Assembly (NCBI GenBank): GCA_913060515.1
Contig: CAJXRZ010000027.1
Span: 1 to 64,000, forward strand
Length of the DNA: 64,000 bases
Origin: an uncultured Pseudomonadota bacterium
GTDB taxonomy: Bacteria > Myxococcota_A > UBA796 > CAJQPC01
Direction of reading: 5' to 3'
Position 1 is the first letter of the stretch. Every line of letters begins with the position of its first letter. Positions 56,333 through 62,710 of the stretch are shown here, piece by piece. The notes beneath the pieces were generated by a model. That model searched no databases. It worked only from the letters and a program-made list of their open reading frames with translations, and was not told the origin of the DNA. The position numbers were made by a program, and so were the translations under genes.

Positions 56333-57412
56333 CTAGAGCAGCTTGCCATCGTTGGCCGCCAACACCCGCCCAAAGAGCCACGGCATCGCGCGCATCAGCC
56401 GCACCAGCCACTTGCGCAACCCCACCCGGCTGGCCCAGAGCAGGCCCTTCATCATCGTGTAGGGCAAGCGCACCACCCGGGCATGGGCCCGTGGATAGTC
56501 TGCGAGCTGCCCGGCCTGAAAGACACGCACCAAGGCCTGGCCCTGCTTGAAGCCCAGAGACAAGCCCTCTCCGGTGCAGGCATCCAGGTAGCCCGCGGCG
56601 TCCCCGACCAAGGCGACTGGGGTGTCCTCGACTGCGCCAAGGACGCTGAGGGTCTTCTGGTGCAGAGGCCCTGAGCCCCGGTCTGGACTGCACTGGGGAG
56701 CGCCCTCAATCCTCTGCGCCACCTGAGGAAAACGGGCCAACAAGCTCTCAAAGCGCTCTTTGCTTCCCGACCAGAGGAAGGCCACGCCGACCTGGTCCAC
56801 TCCCGCCGGGGTCAGGTAGCACTCCACCCCATCGCCCAAGTACACCTCGACCTGGTCCGACCACGGGGTCATGCGCACGTGGCGGCGCAGACCGAAGCGC
56901 TCAATGGGCCCCACCCCTGCTGAGAGTCCGGCCCACTTGCGCACCCGGGAGTGCAACCCGTCCGCGCCCACGAGCAAGCGGCCACGCACCAAGCCATCGC
57001 TGGTGACGACGCCGCCAGCAGCCAGACCTGTGGCGCGGAGCCCATCGCGCAGCACCACCCCAAGCTCCTGGGCCCGACTCCGCAGAGCCCGCGAGAGGCT
57101 CAGGCGGCGCACGCCCAGGCCCTGCCCATGGGGAAAGCGACCCGAGGCCCGCACGCCATCTTCCTCCCAGACAATCCCACCAAAGGGGTGGCTGCCGACC
57201 GCGTCGATCTCCACGCCCAGCGCACGCAGATGGGCGACCCCGGCGGGCATCAAGCCCTCCCCACAGGCCTTGTCCAGGCTGCCCTGCTTGGGGGTGCGCG
57301 CCTCCAGAACCGTGACCTGCAGACCAGCGAGCGCCGCGTGGATGGCGGTCACCAGGCCGACGGGCCCTCCTCCGACGATGACCAGATCGGCGATGCTGGT
57401 CGGGTCCGTCAA
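56333..57412 (-). CDS. FAD-dependent monooxygenase (UbiH/geranylgeranyl-reductase type)
   Basis: This 359-residue flavoprotein has N-terminal Rossmann motif VIVGGGPVGLVTAIHAALAG (residues 12-31), LDKACGEGLMPAGV, the LLVGADGLHSRVRKWAG (DG) motif and VALVGDAAGYLDACTGEGLSLGFKQ (GD motif). These mark para-hydroxybenzoate-hydroxylase-like aromatic hydroxylases. As last gene of the type III PKS operon it is the expected ring hydroxylase, equivalent in role to Streptomyces SrsC. Its start overlaps the acyl-AMP ligase stop (57409-57412). Activity is inferred from context and motifs. Confidence 0.85.
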   Translation of the reverse strand: MTDPTSIADLVIVGGGPVGLVTAIHAALAGLQVTVLEARTPKQGSLDKACGEGLMPAGVAHLRALGVEIDAVGSHPFGGIVWEEDGVRASGRFPHGQGLGVRRLSLSRALRSRAQELGVVLRDGLRATGLAAGGVVTSDGLVRGRLLVGADGLHSRVRKWAGLSAGVGPIERFGLRRHVRMTPWSDQVEVYLGDGVECYLTPAGVDQVGVAFLWSGSKERFESLLARFPQVAQRIEGAPQCSPDRGSGPLHQKTLSVLGAVEDTPVALVGDAAGYLDACTGEGLSLGFKQGQALVRVFQAGQLADYPRAHARVVRLPYTMMKGLLWASRVGLRKWLVRLMRAMPWLFGRVLAANDGKLL

Positions 57413-59172
57413 CGCGCTCTCCAGAACCCCAGCGCCGACTCGGCGAGAATGCCAGCGACCTTGAGCAAGTGCACCTTGTCCGGTGGGACCAGCTCACCGC
57501 GCAGGTGCTGGGCCAAGGTCTCCGAGCGCCGAATCTTGCCGCTGGAGGTACGCGGCAGCGTGCCCGGAGGGAGGAGCAGGATCTGGGCACAGGCCAAGCC
57601 CGTGGCCGCCACCACGGCCTGGTTGCACGCCTTCGGGAGGGCCTCTTTCTCCGCCCTCGAGGCCTGCGCGCTGTGCTCGACGAAGAGCACGAGCTGCTCA
57701 CTGGCGGCCCCTTCTGCTCGGTGACTGACGGCCGCAGCGCAGCCCGTGCGCACGCCCGGGATGCCGTCCACGGCCTGCTCCACCGGATGGGGCGCGTGGT
57801 TGCGTCCGTTCAAGATGAGCAGGTCTTTGATGCGGCCGCTCAAATAGAGCTGCCCGTCATGCATGAAGCCCTGGTCTCCCGTGTCCAACCAGCCATCCAC
57901 GAGGGCCTTGGCGCTCAGCTCCGGCCGACCCAAGTACTCCCGCATCAGAGAGGGGCCCTTGGCCCAGACGCTGCCGATCTGACCGTCCAGCACGGGGCCG
58001 CCCTCGCCGCGAATCTCAACGAAGAAGCCGCGAAGCGGGGTGCCCACGGAGACGATCTCGGTGCCTTGGGGATCCAGCTCAGCCCGCCCCTGTGAGAGGG
58101 CCTCGGCGTTGAAGCGCGCGCTCTCAAAGGGCTGGTCCAAGGCGGAGAAGGTCAGGGCCAAGCTGGCCTCGGAGAGGCCGTAGACCGGTGAGAGGGCCTG
58201 GGGCTGGAAGCCCCACTTGGAGAAGCGCGCGATGAAGTCGCGCAGGACCTGGGGAGCTACTGGCTCAGCGCCATTGAGGGCTACCCGCCACTTGCTCAGG
58301 TCCACCCCTTCCATCTCGGCGTCCTTGATGCGGTCCAGGCAGAGGCCGTAGGCAAAGTTCGGCGCTGGCGAGACCACGCCGCCGTACTTGGAGAGGGTCT
58401 GCAGCCAGAGAGCGGGTCGGCCGATGAAGACCTCGGGGCCCATCAAGGTGAGCTCTCCGGGAGCGAGCAGGCTGGGGAAGACGCAGCCGATGAGCCCCAT
58501 GTCGTGGTAGAGCGGCAGCCAACAGACCCCGCTGGCCAGCACCCCATCGGCGTGCTCCAAGAGGTGGTCCAGCAGGGCCCGGGTCTGGGCCATCACCGCC
58601 CCATGGCTGAGCGCGACGGGCTTGGGCTCTACGGTGGTGCCGCTGGAGAACTGCAGCATGGCCAAGTCATCCACGCCGACCGCGCGGCTCCCGGGGCTGG
58701 CATCTGGCAGCTCAGCCAAGACTCTGCAGCCAAGCTCCGGGCGCACCCGCTCCACGACGCCGCCCAACACGCGCTTGATCCGGCCACTGGCGAGTATCAG
58801 GCGCGCACCGGCAAGTTCCACCATTCGTGCGGTTCGCTGGTGGTACTCGTCCATGCGACCCAGGCGCACCGGCGGATAGACCGGGCACGGCACGGCGCCC
58901 GCCAGCATGCAGCCGAAGAAGGCCGCGAAGAAGTCCGGCTCCGTGGCGTAGACCAGGACGATGCGCTCCCCGTGGGCAATCCCCAAGGCGATGAGCTGGC
59001 CGGAGACCTGAAGCGCCCGCTCTCGAACCCCGGCCCAGTCTTGCTCATCGGGGCGAGCGTGACGGTCCAAGAAACGGAGCGTGGCGTTGTGGCCCCCAAC
59101 GCGGCTGTCCAGGAGCACCTCGCAGAGGGTCTGACCGCTGTGGGCGCTCTGGTCAGCAGCCTGCTCAGGCAC
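57409..59172 (-). CDS. Fatty acyl-AMP ligase
   Basis: This 587-residue protein is an FAAL, which adenylates a fatty acid and hands it to an acyl carrier protein rather than to CoA. Features are the AVPCPVYPPVRLGRMD insertion region, P-loop FSSGTTVEPKPVALSH, A3-like CWLPLYHDMGLIG (FAAL hallmark), PVYGLSEASLALTFS, GWLDTGDQGF, LSGRIKDLLILNGRNHAPHPVE and C-terminal SSGKIRR with the catalytic Lys. It overlaps the ACP gene by 8 bases, which makes that ACP its obvious acceptor. It would supply the starter for the type III PKS. Confidence 0.9.
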   Translation of the reverse strand: MPEQAADQSAHSGQTLCEVLLDSRVGGHNATLRFLDRHARPDEQDWAGVRERALQVSGQLIALGIAHGERIVLVYATEPDFFAAFFGCMLAGAVPCPVYPPVRLGRMDEYHQRTARMVELAGARLILASGRIKRVLGGVVERVRPELGCRVLAELPDASPGSRAVGVDDLAMLQFSSGTTVEPKPVALSHGAVMAQTRALLDHLLEHADGVLASGVCWLPLYHDMGLIGCVFPSLLAPGELTLMGPEVFIGRPALWLQTLSKYGGVVSPAPNFAYGLCLDRIKDAEMEGVDLSKWRVALNGAEPVAPQVLRDFIARFSKWGFQPQALSPVYGLSEASLALTFSALDQPFESARFNAEALSQGRAELDPQGTEIVSVGTPLRGFFVEIRGEGGPVLDGQIGSVWAKGPSLMREYLGRPELSAKALVDGWLDTGDQGFMHDGQLYLSGRIKDLLILNGRNHAPHPVEQAVDGIPGVRTGCAAAVSHRAEGAASEQLVLFVEHSAQASRAEKEALPKACNQAVVAATGLACAQILLLPPGTLPRTSSGKIRRSETLAQHLRGELVPPDKVHLLKVAGILAESALGFWRAR

Positions 59173-59422
59173 CCGCGGGCTCCATGCGGCGCCGAAGCAC
59201 AGCCATCAGGTCGGCCACGGTCTCAATGCCCTGCTCATCGCCCTCTTCGAGCATGACCTTGAAGTGGTTCTCGAGCTCGACCACCAGGGTGAGCATGCGG
59301 ATCGAATCCAGGGCCATCGCTTCGACCAAGCGGGTCTGGGGCTCGATGGGCTCCTCGTGCTGCAGGTGCTCGGCGGCGACCTGGCGGATGCCGTCCAAGA
59401 GGGTCTGGTCACTCACTGGCAT
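59165..59422 (-). CDS. Acyl carrier protein
   Basis: This 85-residue carrier protein carries its 4-phosphopantetheine on S40 in the motif AMALDSIRMLTLVVELE. Four helices and an acidic helix II are evident (VVELENHFKVMLEEGDE). It is the size of a stand-alone ACP. The gene is nested between the FAAL gene (8-base overlap) and the methyltransferase gene (14-base overlap), so it probably receives a fatty acid from the FAAL and presents it to the type III PKS. ATG 59422 chosen; a GTG two codons later is possible. Confidence 0.9.
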   Translation of the reverse strand: MPVSDQTLLDGIRQVAAEHLQHEEPIEPQTRLVEAMALDSIRMLTLVVELENHFKVMLEEGDEQGIETVADLMAVLRRRMEPAGA

Positions 59423-59999
59423 TGGCGTCGTCCTTGCTGCTGGCGGGTACGAAGCGGCGCCGGTCCCCCATGCGCGCCTCATAGTCACAGGCCTTGGATA
59501 GGGCCTCTTCCTCCACGCCGATGCGAACGCGGAGCAAGAAGAAGTTGGCCACACCCCAGACCAGCGCCGTGATCCAGGCTCCATGCATGAGGGGCAAAAT
59601 GGCCAGTTCAATGACCACAGCGACGTAGTTGGGGTGCCGCAGGAAGCGGTAGGGCCCACCGACCTCGGCTGGGAAATCGGGCACGACAATGACGCGCGTA
59701 TTCCAGCGCCCGCGCAGGGAAGTGATGGCCCAGTACCGCAAGCCCATCGTTCCCACCAGAGCGGCAAAACAGAGGGCGAAGAGCCATGGCACGAAGGGAC
59801 GGTCCAGCAGGAAGACCTCGGCGGGTGCGGCAAAGAGGAAGCTGGTGTGCAGCGCCTTCATCACGCCGAAGTGGCCCTGGCCGTACTCCTTGCCCCCCTT
59901 GTCAAAAGCCGCCTGAGCGTTGCGCTTGGAGATGCGCAGCTCCACCAGGCGCTCGATGGCGACCAGGGCGATGATCCCCAAGTAGAGCCAATGCGTCAC
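59409..59999 (-). CDS. ICMT-like membrane methyltransferase
   Basis: This 196-residue membrane protein has five helices and the C-terminal isoprenylcysteine-carboxyl-methyltransferase pattern: GGPYRFLRHPNYVAVVIEL (SAM-binding RHPxY), followed by VRIGVEEEALSKACDYEARMGDRRRFVP, with the conserved acidic E-E. In bacterial phenolic-lipid operons such a protein (SrsB in Streptomyces) methylates the product of the type III PKS. The start is GTG 59999, overlapping the PKS stop (GTGA). Its stop lies inside the ACP gene. Confidence 0.87.
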   Translation of the reverse strand: MTHWLYLGIIALVAIERLVELRISKRNAQAAFDKGGKEYGQGHFGVMKALHTSFLFAAPAEVFLLDRPFVPWLFALCFAALVGTMGLRYWAITSLRGRWNTRVIVVPDFPAEVGGPYRFLRHPNYVAVVIELAILPLMHGAWITALVWGVANFFLLRVRIGVEEEALSKACDYEARMGDRRRFVPASSKDDANASE

Positions 60000-61063
60000 C
60001 ACTGGATCAGCACCAACTCGGAGCAGAACGCGGGACCCATGGCGAGCATGAGTCCGAGGGTGCCGGCTGGCGGTCGGTGCTCTGGGGCCATGGTGTCCCG
60101 GAGCACCAGCAGAACCGAGCTGGAGGAGAGATTCCCGACTTGCGCCAGGCTGTCCCAGGTCAGCTGAAAAGCACTTCTTGGACGCTCCAAGGCGCTCTCG
60201 AAGGCCAGGAGCACTTTGGGCCCTCCGGGGTGGCACACAAAGGAGTCGATCTGCTCAAGCTCCAGGCCATGCTCAGAGAGGAAGCTGTCCACATCTCCAC
60301 GCAGGTGCTCGGCGACCACCTTGGGCACGTCTGCCGAGAGCACAATCTTGAAGCCGCTCTCCGAGATGTCCCAGCCCATCACCCGCTCGGTCTCGGGATA
60401 GAAGACGGAGCGCGAAGCCAGAATCTTAGGACCGGAGATTTGCGCCTTCTCCGCTACCTTTTCCCCACAGACCACCGCACAAGCGGCGCCGTCTCCGAAG
60501 AGCCCACTGGAGATGAGGTTGGGGATGCTCAGGTCACCCCGCTGCAGCGTGAGCGAACAGAGCTCCACCGAGAGCAAGAGCGCGGTCTGCTCTGGATAGG
60601 CTTTGACGTAGTCCGCCGCCCGCGCGACCCCTGCAGCCCCTGCCACACAACCCAAGCCGAACATGGGGATTCGCTTGAGGTGCCGCGGAAGCTCCGGGAT
60701 GCGGTTCATGATGCGCGCCTCGATGCTTGGCGTCGCAATGCCCGTCACACTGGTGAAGAAGATGGCCCCAATGGTGCTGGGGTCTACGCCGCTGCGCGCC
60801 AAGGCGTCTCGAACGGCCCTCTCGCCCACATCCTGGGCCACTTCAATCCAGGCATCATTGGCTGACCCGAAGCCGTCGAGCTGCTCATAACCCTCCAGCG
60901 AGAGCGCCAAGTGTCGGCCGCCAACCAGCACATTTCGATGGATACGCTCCAAGCGCGCCATGTTGTGGTGGCGCTGCCCCCAGATCTTGCGAAAGGCCTC
61001 GATGAGCTGGTCTTGGTCGTAGTAGTGGGTCGGGAAGGCCTGACCAACAGCGGCAATCTGCAT
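59996..61063 (-). CDS. Type III polyketide synthase (chalcone/stilbene synthase family)
   Basis: This 355-residue enzyme has the complete catalytic triad: C139 in MFGLGCVAGAAGVARA, H278 in FVCHPGGPKVL and N311 in QVGNLSSSSVLLVL. The GDGAACAVV and GLGCVAG blocks are typical of bacterial alkylresorcinol or alkylpyrone synthases. With malonyl-CoA extension of a fatty starter it would make alkylresorcinols or pyrones. The operon partners (FAAL, ACP, methyltransferase, monooxygenase) favour phenolic lipids. It starts at ATG 61063, first gene of the five-gene leftward operon, and diverges from a desaturase gene with 177 bases between starts. Confidence 0.93.
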   Translation of the reverse strand: MQIAAVGQAFPTHYYDQDQLIEAFRKIWGQRHHNMARLERIHRNVLVGGRHLALSLEGYEQLDGFGSANDAWIEVAQDVGERAVRDALARSGVDPSTIGAIFFTSVTGIATPSIEARIMNRIPELPRHLKRIPMFGLGCVAGAAGVARAADYVKAYPEQTALLLSVELCSLTLQRGDLSIPNLISSGLFGDGAACAVVCGEKVAEKAQISGPKILASRSVFYPETERVMGWDISESGFKIVLSADVPKVVAEHLRGDVDSFLSEHGLELEQIDSFVCHPGGPKVLLAFESALERPRSAFQLTWDSLAQVGNLSSSSVLLVLRDTMAPEHRPPAGTLGLMLAMGPAFCSELVLIQW

Positions 61064-61188
61064 GGGCTTTCTCGCCCTCCTGGCTGCTTTTGATGCCCCC
61101 TAACCACGCACGTCGCAGTGGGGGCTGAACCGCGGGCTCTTGCCACTGCGGCTTTGCGCTTGCCGTGGCGCTCCGCTCAATCAAAGAA

Positions 61189-61216
61189 TAGAATGGCGTT
61201 AGTTACGCGAGCGTAA
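61189..61216 (+). promoter_or_regulatory. Candidate promoter and operator of the desaturase gene
   Basis: TAGAAT at 61189-61194 resembles a -10 box (five of six matches to TATAAT), though no good -35 is visible 17 bases upstream. Just beyond it lies an inverted repeat, TTACGC-GA-GCGTAA (61203-61216), with perfect six-base arms, where it would cover the start of transcription and could bind a repressor. No regulator gene is adjacent. Confidence 0.4.
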
Positions 61217-61240
61217 GCGCGCGAGCGCCCGAGAGGACCG

Positions 61241-62215
61241 ATGAGCAAGAAAGCCCCATGGCTAAGGAAAGTGGCCGCGGCCGGGAAGGACTTCCATTCC
61301 AGGAAGCAGGACCCTACGCGACACAATCGGATCAACCTGCTCTCTGCAGCCGCCATTTGGGGATCGGTTGTGGCCATCTTCGCTCTGGGCGCGCTGGTTC
61401 CAGATCCCTTCAAGGTGCTCTGGATGATTCCAGCCGGGCTGCTCTTGGGATGCATCTTCTTAGGACACTTCGTCCTGATCGTGCACGAGTGCAGCCACAA
61501 CATGTTCCTTCTCAGCGAAGACCGCGAGAAACAAGCACGGTTGAACCACCGCATTGGTCGCTTCACCGCCGGCATGATGTTCACCGACTACGTGCGCCAC
61601 TGGGAAGAGGGCCACAACATCCACCACACCCGCCCGTGTGAGGACGACGACCCCCAGGACAAAGAGCCCCTCACCGGCAAGGAGCTCTACATCAAGTGGG
61701 CCAAGATCTGGCTCATCCCCTTCTACGTGATGGTCACCAACCCCTCCAATCAGTACGGCTTCAACCCACGCCGTATCGCCGGAGGCATCGCCTTTTTCGC
61801 CCCCTTCGTCGCCCTGGCTTGGCTGGCGGTAGGCTGGCAGGGCGCCCTGGCCATCTACATCGGCTTTAGCTTCCTGAGCACCCTGAACTTCGTGAAGAAG
61901 GCCCAGGAGCACGGCGGCGGACTCAAGTACGAGCCCCTGCCCATCCTTCGCTCTCGGACCTACCTGTACCCGCTGGCGTTCTTCACCAGCCCCTTCAACA
62001 TCAACTACCACTTCGAGCACCACGCAAACTGCAACGTGCCCTGGTATTTGCTGCCCCAGTACCACGCCAAGCTGGTCGAGCTGGTGCCCGAGCCGCTGCG
62101 TCCCTACTACTTCCACAGTGAGTTCTGGAAGCAGATTGCCGGCAACAAGCCCCTGCCCCCCGAAGAGCTGCGCGGCCTGATCTTCTTGGAAGGAAAGGCC
62201 CAAGCCGGCAAGTGA
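61241..62215 (+). CDS. Membrane fatty acid desaturase
   Basis: This 324-residue membrane di-iron enzyme has the three His boxes in canonical order: H82-ECS-H86, H125-NI-HH129 and H257-FE-HH261. Helices are near 35-55, 57-80, 155-172 and 182-212. It introduces double bonds into lipid acyl chains using O2 and a reductant (ferredoxin or cytochrome b5-like), none of which is encoded here. It is divergent from the phenolic-lipid operon and could desaturate the fatty starter or its lipid products, or serve membrane lipids generally. The ribosome site GAGAGGA precedes ATG 61241. Confidence 0.9.
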   Translation: MSKKAPWLRKVAAAGKDFHSRKQDPTRHNRINLLSAAAIWGSVVAIFALGALVPDPFKVLWMIPAGLLLGCIFLGHFVLIVHECSHNMFLLSEDREKQARLNHRIGRFTAGMMFTDYVRHWEEGHNIHHTRPCEDDDPQDKEPLTGKELYIKWAKIWLIPFYVMVTNPSNQYGFNPRRIAGGIAFFAPFVALAWLAVGWQGALAIYIGFSFLSTLNFVKKAQEHGGGLKYEPLPILRSRTYLYPLAFFTSPFNINYHFEHHANCNVPWYLLPQYHAKLVELVPEPLRPYYFHSEFWKQIAGNKPLPPEELRGLIFLEGKAQAGK

Positions 62216-62242
62216 TTCACCTGTTGTTTTAGGTAGATAAAG

Positions 62243-62272
62243 AGTCCTCGTTCCCACGGGGGCTTTTCTTTT
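62243..62272 (+). terminator. Rho-independent terminator of the desaturase gene
   Basis: A nine-base stem (AGTCCTCGT / ACGGGGGCT, two G-T pairs) with a TCCC loop is followed by TTTCTTTT, 28 bases after the desaturase stop. It isolates the desaturase from the regulator gene that follows. Confidence 0.8.
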
Positions 62273-62281
62273 GGGTGCTTC

Positions 62282-62324
62282 AACTAAAGATTACGTTGGC
62301 ACCAACGAAGACTTTAGTTACAAA
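62282..62324 (+). promoter_or_regulatory. Sigma-70 promoter embedded in a large dyad, probable BlaI-type operator
   Basis: A bipartite inverted repeat, AACTAAAG-N4-CGTTGG-CA-CCAACG-N4-CTTTAGTT, has its centre at 62300/62301 and perfect outer and inner arms. Within it TTGGCA (62296-62301) and TACAAA (62319-62324) form a -35/-10 pair with a 17-base spacer. A dimer bound here would block RNA polymerase directly. Transcription would start near 62331, so the ATG at 62324 cannot be the start of the regulator; GTG 62351 is. Confidence 0.65.
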
Positions 62325-62350
62325 TGCGAGGCCAGACTGGAGCTGTCCTT

Positions 62351-62710
62351 GTGCCAAAGCTGTTGACCGACGCTGAGCTTGATCTGATGGAGGTGCTCTG
62401 GCGCTGCGGCCCTCAGTCCGCCCGCCAGGCCCACGGTGAGCTGGCCGATGCCCGCGCGCTGACCACTGTGTCCACCATCCTGCGCATCCTGGCGGACAAG
62501 GACTTTGTCGAAGTGCAGGCCCAAGGTCGCTCCCACAGCTACGCGCCCCTGCTCACCAAGGGCGCCTACCGACGCCGGCAGCTCAAGCACGTGATCGGCA
62601 CCCTCTTCGAGGGCAGCGCGAGCGCCCTGGTTCGAGAGCTGGTCGAAGACGGGGAGCTGGATGCCGGGGAGCTGGCCCGACTGCAGGCCCTGATCGAAGG
62701 AGAGGAGTGA
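62351..62710 (+). CDS. BlaI/MecI family transcriptional repressor
   Basis: This 119-residue winged-helix repressor begins MPKLLTDAELDLMEVLWRCGPQSARQAHGEL, the standard BlaI opening, and continues with TTVSTILRILADKDFVEVQAQGRSHSYAP, the recognition helix and wing. The C-terminal dimerisation helices contain the region where BlaI/MecI are cut by their sensor protease. The start is GTG 62351 (GGAG eight bases upstream), because the -10 box overlaps the earlier ATG. Its stop overlaps the start of the M56 peptidase gene by one base, the classic blaI-blaR layout. It probably represses its own operon and possibly wall-related genes. Confidence 0.88.
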   Translation: MPKLLTDAELDLMEVLWRCGPQSARQAHGELADARALTTVSTILRILADKDFVEVQAQGRSHSYAPLLTKGAYRRRQLKHVIGTLFEGSASALVRELVEDGELDAGELARLQALIEGEE

